Shown here: positions 8,820 through 18,253 of the stretch, in pieces
Position numbering within the stretch: the first letter of the stretch is position 1
Layout: the number at the start of each line of letters is the position of its first letter
Assembly (NCBI GenBank): GCA_002083525.1
Contig: LWDM01000044.1
Coordinates: 153,190-217,189 of the forward strand
Reading direction: 5' to 3'
Length of the DNA stretch: 64,000 nt
From: Proteobacteria bacterium SG_bin9
Lineage (GTDB): Bacteria; Pseudomonadota; Alphaproteobacteria; Rhizobiales; Xanthobacteraceae
Program-made: the position numbers and the translations under genes
Notes under the pieces: model-generated
Seen by the model: the letters and a program-made list of their open reading frames with translations, nothing else
The model's database searches: none
What the model was told of the DNA's origin: nothing

Positions 8820-9613
8820 TGTTGGTGGACAGTCACTGCCATCTCGACTTTCCGGACTTCGCCGATGACCTCGACGGCATCGTGGCGCGCGCCGAGGCGG
8901 CCGGCGTCGGCCGCATCGTCACGATCTCGACGCGGGTGCGGAAGCTCGACAAGCTGATCGCGATCACGGAGCGCTATCCCAACGTCTACTGCACGGTCGG
9001 CACCCATCCGCATCAGGCGGACGAAGAGGATGGCATTCCGGCGAGCGAACTGATCGCGCTGACCAAGCATCCGAAGGTGATCGGACTCGGCGAAGCCGGG
9101 CTCGACTACTTCTACAAGCACGGGTCGCCGGAGGCGCAGGCGAGGGGCTTTCGCCAACATGTCGCAGCGGCACGCGAGACCGGCCTGCCGCTGGTGATCC
9201 ACACCCGCGACGCCGACGAGGATTGCGGCAAGATCCTCGATGAGGAAATCGCCAAGGGCGCGTTCAAGGCCGTGCTGCATTGCTATACGGGCGGCCGCGA
9301 TCTCGCGATGAAGGCGATCGCGCATGGCCTCCTGATCTCGTTCACCGGCATTCTCACATTCAAGGCCTCGCAAAGCCTGCGCGATCTCGCGGCTGAACTG
9401 CCGGCGGATCGCATCATGGTCGAGACCGACGCACCGTTCCTCGCGCCCGGTAAATTTCGCGGCAAGCGCAACGAGCCGTCCTACGTGACCGAAACGGCGA
9501 AGATACTGGCGGAGGTGCGTGGCGTCTCGCTGGATGAGATTTCGCGGCAAACGACCGAGAATTTCTTCCGTTTTTTCAGCAAGGTCCCGAAGCCGGAGAG
9601 CATCGCCGCGTGA
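8819..9613 (+). CDS. tatD: TatD family hydrolase (metal-dependent DNase-like)
   Basis: A protein of 264 residues with the TatD TIM-barrel hydrolase signatures: the N-terminal metal motif DSHCHLDFPDF, GEAGLDYFYKH near residue 90, VIHTRDADED near 127, LHCYTGG near 153 and VETDAPFLAP near 200. TatD enzymes are divalent-metal 3'-5' exonucleases or deoxyribonucleases with roles in DNA repair or degradation. The ATG overlaps the metG TGA and the last bases overlap the next start (GTGA), so metG-tatD-MBL are translationally coupled. The metG-tatD pairing is common in proteobacteria. Confidence 0.94.
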   Translation: MLVDSHCHLDFPDFADDLDGIVARAEAAGVGRIVTISTRVRKLDKLIAITERYPNVYCTVGTHPHQADEEDGIPASELIALTKHPKVIGLGEAGLDYFYKHGSPEAQARGFRQHVAAARETGLPLVIHTRDADEDCGKILDEEIAKGAFKAVLHCYTGGRDLAMKAIAHGLLISFTGILTFKASQSLRDLAAELPADRIMVETDAPFLAPGKFRGKRNEPSYVTETAKILAEVRGVSLDEISRQTTENFFRFFSKVPKPESIAA

Positions 9614-10407
9614 GCGTGACGCTGACGATCCTTGGCTCCGGTTCGTCCGCCGGTGTGCCGCGCCCGGCGCTCGGCTGGGGCGCGTGCGACCCGAACAATC
9701 CGAAGAACCGGCGGCTGCGTTGTTCGCTGCTGGTCGAGCGCAAATCCGCGAACGGCATCACCCGCGTCCTGATCGATACGTCGCCAGACCTGCGTGAGCA
9801 GCTGATCAGCGCCAACGTCGATCACCTTGACGCGGTGTTCCTGACGCACGAGCACGCCGACCAGACGCATGGCATGGACGATCTGCGCTCGGTGGTGCTG
9901 CATATGCGCAAGCGCATCCCGGTCTATTTCAACGAGTCGACCGCAAAGGACATCCTGCTGCGGTTCGGCTACTGCTACGAGGCGCCGGCGGGCAGCGATT
10001 ATCCGCCGATCCTCGATCGCCGCCATATCGAGGCTGGCGAAACGCAAACGATCGACGGGAAGGGCGGTCCGATTGCGCTCTCGGCGTTTCTCGTGCAGCA
10101 CGGCAAGATCCCGGCGCTCGGCTATCGCATCGGCGACGCCGCCTACACGCCCGACCTGCACGACATTCCGGATGCTAGCCTGCCCTCGCTTGCGGGTCTC
10201 AACCTCTGGATCGTCGACGCGTTGCGCTACCATCCACACGTCAGCCACTTCAGCCTGGCGGACGCGCTGCACTGGATCGACCGCCTCAAGCCGAAGCGGG
10301 CCGTGCTCACCAACATGCATGCCGACATCGACTACGAGGCGGTGAAGCCAAAACTGCCCGCGCACGTTGTGCCGGGCTATGACGGAATGCAGATCGACGC
10401 CGCATGA
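9610..10407 (+). CDS. MBL-fold metallohydrolase (PhnP-like)
   Basis: A protein of 265 residues of the metallo-beta-lactamase superfamily. The start GSGSSAGVPRPALGWGACDP is typical of PhnP/YcbX-adjacent phosphodiesterase-like MBL proteins. The zinc motif THEHADQTHG lies near residue 80, and further metal ligands are probable in FLVQHGK and HPHVSHFSL. It starts at GTG 9610, overlapping the tatD stop as GTGA. It is the last gene of the tmk operon. PhnP is a cyclic ribose phosphodiesterase of the C-P lyase pathway, but no phn genes are here, so the substrate is unassigned. Confidence 0.9.
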   Translation: MSVTLTILGSGSSAGVPRPALGWGACDPNNPKNRRLRCSLLVERKSANGITRVLIDTSPDLREQLISANVDHLDAVFLTHEHADQTHGMDDLRSVVLHMRKRIPVYFNESTAKDILLRFGYCYEAPAGSDYPPILDRRHIEAGETQTIDGKGGPIALSAFLVQHGKIPALGYRIGDAAYTPDLHDIPDASLPSLAGLNLWIVDALRYHPHVSHFSLADALHWIDRLKPKRAVLTNMHADIDYEAVKPKLPAHVVPGYDGMQIDAA

Positions 10408-10443
10408 TGGCGCATAGTGCCGTCATCACCTGAATGGTAATAA

Positions 10444-10463
10444 CCCCCATCATCCGATGGGGG
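10444..10463. promoter_or_regulatory. perfect 8-bp inverted repeat over the ribosome-binding region of the DUF305 membrane gene
   Basis: CCCCCATC at 10444-10451 and GATGGGGG at 10456-10463 are exact reverse complements with a 4-nt spacer. The right arm contains the G-run that would serve as Shine-Dalgarno for ATG 10469. The ACCCCCAT core also occurs in the csoR-copA operator at 15121-15141, so this may be a metal-sensor operator. It could equally be an RNA hairpin that hides the ribosome site. Confidence 0.55.
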
Positions 10464-10468
10464 AAAAC

Positions 10469-11845
10469 ATGGATCGGATCGCTCTGCTTCGCCTGCGCGC
10501 TCGTCCGCTCAGTCTCGCTGCACTCTTCTTGATCGTGGCATCGACGCCGGCACTCGCCCACGTCAAATGGTTCGCGCCCTACATCGTCGGCGCACCGCCG
10601 CTACCGATCAGCGTAACACTCTCCAACATCTGGTTTTGGACCGGCATCAGCCTGGTGCTCGTGTTCTTCCTCGCGACAAGGGCCGTGGAGCAGTCCGGCG
10701 CGGGTGAGCCGATCCTGAATGTCCTGGACCGCATCACCGATCCGCTCTGGAAACGCCTCGACGAGTTCGTGCGCGTCGTCATCGCCGGGTTCTTTGTCGC
10801 GATCTTCGCGGTCGGCGGCGTTTACCTGACGCCCGATCTCAAGACGCCCGCCGAATGGGTGTCGTGGACGCAGCTCCTGATCGCGGGACTGATTTTCTTC
10901 CGGCAGACGCAGCCGCTCGCGGCCGCAGGCATCATCGGCCTCTGGCTGGTGGCGCTGCGCGATTATGACATCTTTCACTTGCTGGACTATCTCGCGCTCG
11001 GCGTCAGCGTCGCCGCCTATCTGGTGATGGGCGCATCGTCCAATCCGGAATGGCGCAAGCATCGCTTCGAGGTGCTGCGCTGGGGCGTCGCCATCGCGCT
11101 GATGTGGTCAAGCCTGGAAAAGTTCGCCTATCCCGACTGGTTCGATCCGCTGGTCGATGAAAAGCCGTTCCTGACCTTCGGCCTGCCGCGCGAGGTGTTC
11201 GTGCCGATGGCCGGCGTCGCGGAGTTCACGCTCGGCTTCGGCATGATCTGGACGCCGCTGGTGCGTCGGCTGTCGGCGGTCGCGCTGTTCATCATTTTCA
11301 ATGCCGCGGTCTATCTGTTCGGCCGCACCGACCTCATCGGCCATGCGCTCATCATGGCGATCATCGTCTCGATCGCAGCCGACCATACGCGCGAGGTGCA
11401 TTTCCTGCCGGCGCTGAAGCGAAGATTGGCCGGCGTTCCGGCAGGACTCGCGGCGGCGCTGGTCATCTTCGCGACGGGTTATTGGGGACTGCACATCGCG
11501 ATCTATGGCGTCGACGGCAAGACCGGAACGCCGTTCGGCGAGCGGATGACGCACGCACCCAATGCCGAGTATCCGCACGGCTCACACGGCGCCGCGCCAG
11601 CCGGCTCCACGGCCAAGGAGGCCTATCAGACCGCAATGGACCGTATGCACGGCCCGATGATGCAGGGCATGGCCCACAGCGATCCCGATGCGGCCTTCGT
11701 GCTCGGCATGATCCCGCATCATCAGGGCGCGATCGATATGTCGGAGGTCGTCCTGAAGTTCGGCAAGGATGCCAAGAACCAGCATCTGGCCGCGAGATCA
11801 TCAACGCGCAGAAGCGGGAGATCGGCGAGATGCGCGAGTGGCTGA
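10469..11845 (+). CDS. polytopic membrane protein with C-terminal DUF305 domain, C-terminal frameshift
   Basis: The N-terminus is a signal or first membrane segment (LAALFLIVASTPALA), followed by about eight hydrophobic segments to residue 345. A His/Met-rich stretch (MHGPMMQGMAHSD) and a DUF305 core (FVLGMIPHHQGAIDMSEVVLKFG) come next. DUF305 domains are ferritin-like and in several bacteria are linked to copper tolerance. The frame ends at 11845 with an anomalous tail (ARSSTRRSGRSARCASG). One extra C at about 11791 would restore REIINAQKREIGEMREWLKQKN and a TGA at 11869-11871, the expected DUF305 end. So one base is missing, by mutation or sequencing error. ATG 10469 follows GGGGGAA; ATG 10457 is the alternative. 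No characterised homologue is recognised for the membrane part. Confidence 0.8.
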   Translation: MDRIALLRLRARPLSLAALFLIVASTPALAHVKWFAPYIVGAPPLPISVTLSNIWFWTGISLVLVFFLATRAVEQSGAGEPILNVLDRITDPLWKRLDEFVRVVIAGFFVAIFAVGGVYLTPDLKTPAEWVSWTQLLIAGLIFFRQTQPLAAAGIIGLWLVALRDYDIFHLLDYLALGVSVAAYLVMGASSNPEWRKHRFEVLRWGVAIALMWSSLEKFAYPDWFDPLVDEKPFLTFGLPREVFVPMAGVAEFTLGFGMIWTPLVRRLSAVALFIIFNAAVYLFGRTDLIGHALIMAIIVSIAADHTREVHFLPALKRRLAGVPAGLAAALVIFATGYWGLHIAIYGVDGKTGTPFGERMTHAPNAEYPHGSHGAAPAGSTAKEAYQTAMDRMHGPMMQGMAHSDPDAAFVLGMIPHHQGAIDMSEVVLKFGKDAKNQHLAARSSTRRSGRSARCASG

Positions 11846-11871
11846 AGCAGAAGAACATCCCGCAGCCGTGA
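11786..11871 (+). other. frameshifted 3' end of the DUF305 gene
   Basis: From 11794 the +1-shifted frame encodes 26 codons (GAG ATC ATC AAC ... CCG CAG CCG) ending in TGA 11869-11871. These match the usual helical end of DUF305 domains, while the in-frame reading ends at 11845 in low-complexity Arg/Ser. CTG-GCC-GCG-AGA would become CTG-GCC-CGC-GAG with a single added C. Confidence 0.75.
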
Positions 11872-11883
11872 GGACGGCCCGAA

Positions 11884-13557
<1,674 letters not shown>

Positions 13558-13831
13558 CGTTTCATCCCCGGTCTTGGAAGCCTTGCTCGCGGCAATCTTG
13601 CGGCTTGTTTCACGCCACATTAGCGCCGATCATCAGCGAGTTGGAGATACATAAAATCGACAATAAAGTCGCATATTTTCAAGAGGATAAGAGACGATAC
13701 ACATCCGTCAAAAGGTTCGCGTCATCTTTCCATCAAATACAAACAAATCGCTCTCCATCATCTTGCGATTCCGAGATAATTTTCCATCGATGTGAGCGGC
13801 AGATGCAGTCCAGAGCAAGGAGCCCAGCCCA
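13558..13831. other. AT-rich divergent intergenic region
   Basis: About 270 bp between the divergent acyl-CoA ligase and RidA genes. The middle (about 13640-13790) is clearly more AT-rich than the surrounding coding DNA and should hold the two promoters. I saw no convincing repeat, RNA gene or small coding frame. Confidence 0.5.
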
Positions 13832-14233
13832 ATGAGCAAAGTTGAATATCCGCGCCCGGCCGGACTGATGATCAACCCGGCTTACTCCCACGTGGCCGTC
13901 GCATCGGGAACGCGCACGATCTACACCGCCGGACAGGTCGCGACCGATGAAAACGGCGCTGTGGTTGGCGCTGGTGACATTGGCGCGCAGACCGAACAGG
14001 TGCTGCGCAATCTGGTCCTTGCGCTCGAAGCCGGCGGCGCGACGTTCGCCGATGTCGTCAAGATCACGACCTACGTGGTGAATTACAAACCCGAGCATCG
14101 TCCGATCATTGCCAAGGCCCGCGCGCCGTTCTTTGCCGGCCGGACGCCGCCGGCGAGCACGCTGGTCGGCGTCCAGGCTCTGGCCGCGCCAGAATGGCTG
14201 ATCGAGATCGAGGCGATTGCGGTTGTTGGCTGA
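13832..14233 (+). CDS. RidA family protein (YjgF/Rid)
   Basis: A protein of 133 residues with the Rid/YER057c fold: HVAVASGTRTIYTAGQVATDENG at the N-terminus, GDIGAQTEQVLRNLVLALEAGGATFADVVKITTYV in the middle and RTPPASTLVGVQALAAPEWLIEIEAIAVV at the end. RidA proteins hydrolyse reactive 2-aminoacrylate and related imines, protecting PLP enzymes. The archetypal RidA has a catalytic Arg in the sequence R-x-x-V/A; here the equivalent segment is ASTLVGV, so this is more likely another Rid subgroup, with function uncertain. GGAG lies 9 nt upstream of the ATG. It is monocistronic. Confidence 0.88.
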   Translation: MSKVEYPRPAGLMINPAYSHVAVASGTRTIYTAGQVATDENGAVVGAGDIGAQTEQVLRNLVLALEAGGATFADVVKITTYVVNYKPEHRPIIAKARAPFFAGRTPPASTLVGVQALAAPEWLIEIEAIAVVG

Positions 14234-14532
14234 GCCTCGAGGCCCCAGTATAAGCTAAACCATTGCCTGGATTACGGTTCTGGGTGCATAAATATATTCC
14301 ATAATATACCTTATGCGAATTCGCAATATCCGGACGGAGGGCCGCAGCTGGCCCAGCGGATGTGTTGCCGCGCCGCTGACAGCCCACGAAACCGTCCTGA
14401 AACAAATCTCCTCCGCGACGAAACCATTTTCCGCTTTTGACGCCAAAGGCCGGAAACGACTCGGGTCTAGAAGTCTCCGCAACAAGGCGGCGATGGCCGT
14501 CAGCAACACTGGCCAACGGGCCGGAGGCTCAG
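14234..14532. other. intergenic region with AT-rich promoter-like block and 12-bp palindrome
   Basis: About 300 bp before the 66-residue gene. A short AT-rich block (14288-14312) is followed by the perfect palindrome TGCGAATTCGCA at 14314-14325. TTGCCT at 14263 and CATAAA at 14287 are spaced 18 bp and could be a sigma-70 promoter, but this is weak. Open frames here have no recognisable protein character. Confidence 0.4.
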
Positions 14533-14733
14533 ATGAACCACTCGATTTACAGCGCAGACCGTTCGACGCACCTCAAGGTCGTCATCGTCGCATTGGTCGC
14601 CGGAATTTCGCTGGCGGGTCTCGGCATTGCCTCGCGCGTCAACGACATGTCGAACGCACCGCAGACCGCCCAAGTGATCAAGGCCGGCAAGCCGACCCTG
14701 AACGCCAGCGCGACCTCCTCGGTCGTCCGTTAA
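14533..14733 (+). CDS. small single-span membrane or secreted protein, 66 residues
   Basis: ATG 14533 has a strong CGGAGG ribosome site at 14522-14527. The product is 66 residues: a polar N-terminus (MNHSIYSADRSTHLK), one hydrophobic segment (VVIVALVAGISLAGLGIASRV) and a polar tail ending in SVVR. A strong rho-independent terminator follows 40 nt after the stop, which argues for a real monocistronic gene. I recognise no function; similar short proteins with one membrane span are common in this bacterial group. Confidence 0.75.
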   Translation: MNHSIYSADRSTHLKVVIVALVAGISLAGLGIASRVNDMSNAPQTAQVIKAGKPTLNASATSSVVR

Positions 14734-14770
14734 GTTTTAGACCTCTCCAAGTTCGCAGACCCCAAGTTCG

Positions 14771-14799
14771 AAAGGCCGCCCATGCCCGGGCGGCCTTTT
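14771..14799 (+). terminator. intrinsic terminator after the 66-residue gene
   Basis: AAAGGCCGCCC (14771-14781) and GGGCGGCCTTT (14788-14798) form a perfect 11-bp stem with a 6-nt loop, followed by TTTT on the + strand. The A-run at its left side means it could also work for transcription from the right (csoR). Confidence 0.9.
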
Positions 14800-14837
14800 C
14801 GATTCTGCGTCTGTGATTGGATCATCTCGCCGGCGCC

Positions 14838-15113
14838 TTACCGCTCCGCACGGCCGATCACATCCATCAGCTCGGCGATCTTCTTGCGCTGATCGGCCTT
14901 GTCGCCGCTGGTGATCGCGTGCTCGACGCAGTGCGCCACATGATCCTTCAGCACTTCCTCCTCGACACGGCGCAGCGCCGCGCGCACCGCGGAGATTTGC
15001 GTGACGATATCGATACAATAGCGATCCTCGTCGACCATGCGCGCGAGTCCCCGCACCTGTCCCTCGATCCGGTTCAAACGTTTTTGGCAGGACGCCTTGA
15101 TGTCTTTTCGCAT
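14838..15113 (-). CDS. csoR: CsoR-type copper-sensing repressor (DUF156/metal-sensitive regulator)
   Basis: A protein of 91 residues of the CsoR/RcnR/FrmR all-helical repressor family. From ATG 15113 the metal fingerprint is Cys33, His58 and Cys62. The spacing (25 and 4) equals that of C36-H61-C65 in M. tuberculosis CsoR, indicating Cu(I) sensing rather than nickel or formaldehyde. The N-terminal helix SCQKRLNRIEGQVRGLARMV is the conserved DNA-binding face. ATG 15113 is preceded by AGGTTG; a longer in-frame start at 15161 would run across the operator and is rejected. It is divergent from copA with a 46-bp gap that contains a perfect palindrome, so it probably represses both itself and copA until copper rises. 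Confidence 0.92.
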   Translation of the reverse strand: MRKDIKASCQKRLNRIEGQVRGLARMVDEDRYCIDIVTQISAVRAALRRVEEEVLKDHVAHCVEHAITSGDKADQRKKIAELMDVIGRAER

Positions 15114-15120
15114 GCAACCT

Positions 15121-15141
15121 ATATACCCCCATAGGGTATAT
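15121..15141. promoter_or_regulatory. CsoR operator between csoR and copA
   Basis: ATATACCC (15121-15128) and GGGTATAT (15134-15141) are exact reverse complements around a 5-nt centre (CCATA). This has the layout of known CsoR operators (TACCCC-spacer-GGGGTA) and lies 7 bp from the csoR ATG and 19 bp from the copA ATG, so binding would block both promoters. Confidence 0.85.
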
Positions 15142-15159
15142 GATTCAAGAGCCGAGCGC

Positions 15160-17490
15160 ATGCAGCCCCACGACCACGGTCATCACCATCATCCCGAAAC
15201 GCTGGCGAAGGAGATCGATCCGGTCTGCGGCATGAGCGTCGATCCGAGCGCGGGCAAGCCGCGCTTCGAGTACCAGGGCAAGACCTATCACTTCTGCTGC
15301 AATGGCTGCCGCACCAAGTTCGAAGCCGATCCGGCCCGCTATCTCGACAAGAGCAAGGCGCCGACAGTCGACGCACCGAAGGACGCAACGTACACTTGCC
15401 CGATGCATCCGGAGGTGCGCCAGATCGGCCCGGGCAGCTGTCCGATCTGCGGCATGGCGCTGGAGCCTGAACTCGTTACGCTCGACAGTGCGCCCAACCC
15501 CGAACTGATCGATTTCACGCGACGCTTCTGGATCGGCCTTGTGCTCGCCCTGCCCGCGATCGTGCTCGACATGGGCGCACACATCACCGGGCATGACCTG
15601 ATGCAAGCGCGGTTCTCGCACGCGCTCCAGTTCGTATTCGCAACGCCGGTGGTTGCATGGGCCGCCTATCCGTTTTTCGAACGTGGCTGGCAGTCGCTGG
15701 TCACGCGTCACCTCAACATGTTCACGCTGATCGCGATCGGCACCGGCGTAGCCTATGCCTACAGCGTGGTTGCTACTTTCGCGCCCGACCTGTTTCCTGA
15801 CAGCGTCCGCAGTCATGACGGAACCGTTCCGGTCTATTTCGAGGCGGCGGCGGTCATCACCGTACTGGTGCTGCTCGGTCAGGTGCTGGAGTTGCGCGCG
15901 CGCGAGGCGACCTCCGGCGCGATCAAGGCCCTGCTCGACCTTGCGCCGAAGACCGCGCGGCGGATCAATTCAGACGGGCACGAGCACGATGTGCCGCTCG
16001 ATCAGGTGCATACGAACGACAGGCTGCGCGTGCGGCCGGGCGAGAAAGTGCCAGTCGATGGCGTCATCGTCGAGGGCCGCTCGGCGCTCGATGAATCGAT
16101 GGTGACCGGCGAGTCGATGCCGGTGACGAAAGACACCGGTGCGAAAATCATCGGCGGTACGATCAACCAGTCCGGCAGCTTCGTCATGCGCGCCGAGAAG
16201 GTCGGCCGCGACACCCTGCTCGCGCAGATCGTGCAGATGGTGGCGCAGGCGCAGCGCTCGCGCGCACCGATCCAGCGGCTCGCCGATCAGGTCTCCGGCT
16301 GGTTCGTGCCGATCGTGATGCTGGTCGCCGTGCTTGCCTTCGCAGGCTGGGCGCTGTTCGGACCGGAACCGCGTTTCGCGTTCGGGCTCGTGGCGGCGGT
16401 GAGCGTGCTGATCATCGCCTGCCCGTGCGCACTCGGCCTCGCCACGCCGATGTCGATCATGGTCGGCGTCGGGCGCGGCGCGCAGGAGGGCGTGCTGATC
16501 AAGAACGCCGAAGCGCTGGAGCGGATGGAAAAGATCGACACGCTGGTGGTCGACAAGACCGGCACGCTGACCGAAGGCAAGCCGGACGTGGTGGCGATCG
16601 TCCCTGCCGGCGGTTTCGACGAAGCAACGATCCTGACCCTGGCGGCCAGTCTCGAAACCGCAAGTGAGCATCCGCTGGCGCAAGCGATCGTCCGCGCGGC
16701 GCAGAAACGGAACGTGCCGATCCGTCCGGTCGACACCTTCAACTCACCCCCGGGACGCGGCGCGACCGGCACCGTCGACGGCAGGACCATCATCCTCGGC
16801 AACAGCGCCTATCTCAATGCGGCCGGCATCGAGACCGCATCGCTTGAGAGCAAGGCCAATCAGTTGCGCAGCGAAGGCGCGATCGTCATCAACATGGCGG
16901 TCGATGGCCAATCGTCCGGTCTGTTCGCCATCAGCGATCCGGTAAAGCCGTCGACACCATCCGCGCTCAAGGCGCTGACCGCGGACGGCATCCGGATCAT
17001 CATGCTGACCGGCGACAACCGCACGACCGCGGCAGCCATCGCCAAACAGCTCGGCATCGCCGAGGTCGAAGCCGAGGTCCTGCCCGATCAGAAGAGCGCG
17101 GTGGTTGCGAAGCTGCAAACCGCCGGCCGCGTGGTCGCGATGGCCGGCGACGGTGTCAATGACGCACCTGCCCTCGCCGCTGCCGATGTCGGCATCGCCA
17201 TGGGCACGGGAACGGACGTGGCGATGGAAAGCGCCGGCGTGACGCTCTTGAAGGGTGATCTCAACGGCATCGTGCGGGCGCGCAAGCTATCGCAAGCGAC
17301 CATGCGCAACATCCGGCAGAACCTGCTGTTTGCGTTCCTCTACAACGCCGCCGGCGTGCCGATCGCCGCCGGGCTGCTTTATCCGGTGTTCGGCCTGCTG
17401 CTGTCGCCAATGATTGCGGCGGCCGCGATGGCGCTGTCGTCGGTCAGCGTCGTCGGCAACGCGCTGCGGCTGCGGCAAACGTCGCTCTGA
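15160..17490 (+). CDS. copA: copper-translocating P1B-type ATPase with YHS and HMBD N-terminal domains
   Basis: Cu(I)-exporting P-type ATPase of 776 residues. The N-terminus has a His-rich start (HDHGHHHHPE), a YHS domain (DPVCGM...YHFCCNGC, about residues 19-60) and a heavy-metal-binding domain (YTCPMHPEV...CPICGMALEP, about 79-105) instead of the usual HMA domains. The ATPase core shows TGES, the metal site Cys421-Pro-Cys423, the phosphorylated Asp465 (DKTGTLT), the SEHPLA motif and GDGVNDAPALA. The last membrane helices contain YN and MALSS, the signature of the Cu+ subgroup. ATG 15160 lies just past the CsoR palindrome; an upstream in-frame start at 15037 would sit inside csoR. It is probably derepressed by copper through CsoR. 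Confidence 0.94.
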   Translation: MQPHDHGHHHHPETLAKEIDPVCGMSVDPSAGKPRFEYQGKTYHFCCNGCRTKFEADPARYLDKSKAPTVDAPKDATYTCPMHPEVRQIGPGSCPICGMALEPELVTLDSAPNPELIDFTRRFWIGLVLALPAIVLDMGAHITGHDLMQARFSHALQFVFATPVVAWAAYPFFERGWQSLVTRHLNMFTLIAIGTGVAYAYSVVATFAPDLFPDSVRSHDGTVPVYFEAAAVITVLVLLGQVLELRAREATSGAIKALLDLAPKTARRINSDGHEHDVPLDQVHTNDRLRVRPGEKVPVDGVIVEGRSALDESMVTGESMPVTKDTGAKIIGGTINQSGSFVMRAEKVGRDTLLAQIVQMVAQAQRSRAPIQRLADQVSGWFVPIVMLVAVLAFAGWALFGPEPRFAFGLVAAVSVLIIACPCALGLATPMSIMVGVGRGAQEGVLIKNAEALERMEKIDTLVVDKTGTLTEGKPDVVAIVPAGGFDEATILTLAASLETASEHPLAQAIVRAAQKRNVPIRPVDTFNSPPGRGATGTVDGRTIILGNSAYLNAAGIETASLESKANQLRSEGAIVINMAVDGQSSGLFAISDPVKPSTPSALKALTADGIRIIMLTGDNRTTAAAIAKQLGIAEVEAEVLPDQKSAVVAKLQTAGRVVAMAGDGVNDAPALAAADVGIAMGTGTDVAMESAGVTLLKGDLNGIVRARKLSQATMRNIRQNLLFAFLYNAAGVPIAAGLLYPVFGLLLSPMIAAAAMALSSVSVVGNALRLRQTSL

Positions 17491-17506
17491 TCCGGCAAGC
17501 ACGGCC

Positions 17507-18148
17507 TCAGGTCAGAAGCAACGCCATGCCCGGATCGCCCTTTTCCATGGCGCGCCGGTAAGCCGGACGGGCAGCAATCCGGCCCAGATAACCGACGATA
17601 TGCGGATAGCGCGCATAATCGTAGCGCTGGAAATAGCGCATCGTGGTGAGCGTGAATCCGATCATGATGTCCGCTGTCGTGAACTCGCTGCCAGCCAAGT
17701 AGGTCGTTTCGCGGGCGCGGGCTTCCACCAGATCGAAGGCGCGCGCGGTACGTTCGTGCGCCGCCATCAGGACCGGATTGTCTCCGGGCAATTTCAACCG
17801 GCTCAGGATCATCAGCCGGCCCATGATTGCCTGCAGCGTGCCATTGGCAAAATGAAACCAGAACAGAAACTGCGGATAGTCCGGATGATCCGGCCGGAGC
17901 GTGAACCGGCCGTTGCCGTAGGTCGCGGAGATGTACTCGATCACCGCGCCGGACTCGGCGAGCACAAGATCGCCATCCGTGATCACCGGCGCCGTGCCCA
18001 TGGGATGCAGCGCCTTGTAATCCGGCTGGGCCAGTCTGGTCTTGGGATCGCGGGAATAGAGCTTCAGCTCATAGGGAATGTCGAGCTCTTCGCAGAGCCA
18101 CACGGCCCGCTCGGATTGCGACATGCCGAGATGATGGATGGTAAGCAT
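17507..18148 (-). CDS. glutathione S-transferase family protein
   Basis: A GST of 213 residues. The N-terminal thioredoxin-like domain is at 1-80 (HHLGMSQSERAVWLCEELDIPYEL, then the cis-Pro segment TAPVITDGDLVLAESGAVIEYI that binds glutathione). The helical C-terminal domain contains FTTADIMIGFTL, the conserved N-capping box region. It catalyses conjugation or other glutathione chemistry in the cytosol; the substrate is unknown. ATG 18148 has GAGAGAAA upstream, while 18184 would add 12 residues. It is convergent with copA (16-nt gap) and lies downstream of the two crotonase genes. Confidence 0.9.
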   Translation of the reverse strand: MLTIHHLGMSQSERAVWLCEELDIPYELKLYSRDPKTRLAQPDYKALHPMGTAPVITDGDLVLAESGAVIEYISATYGNGRFTLRPDHPDYPQFLFWFHFANGTLQAIMGRLMILSRLKLPGDNPVLMAAHERTARAFDLVEARARETTYLAGSEFTTADIMIGFTLTTMRYFQRYDYARYPHIVGYLGRIAARPAYRRAMEKGDPGMALLLT

Positions 18149-18253
18149 CGCCGTTTCTCTCTCAACAATCCGGAGCGATGCCAAGAGCTAAGCCACGCGC
18201 CGCGCGCGCAAACAAGCGGCTTGTCCGACAGAGCACAGTTGGGGCAGCTGTAA

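Noticed and set aside
14314..14325. 12-bp palindrome TGCGAATTCGCA as a regulator site
   Set aside because: Perfect but short and single; without a partner site or known binding protein it remains only a note in the intergenic entry.
15037..15159. Longer copA start upstream of the palindrome
   Set aside because: It would put the start inside csoR and translate the operator; ATG 15160 fits the His-rich N-terminus.
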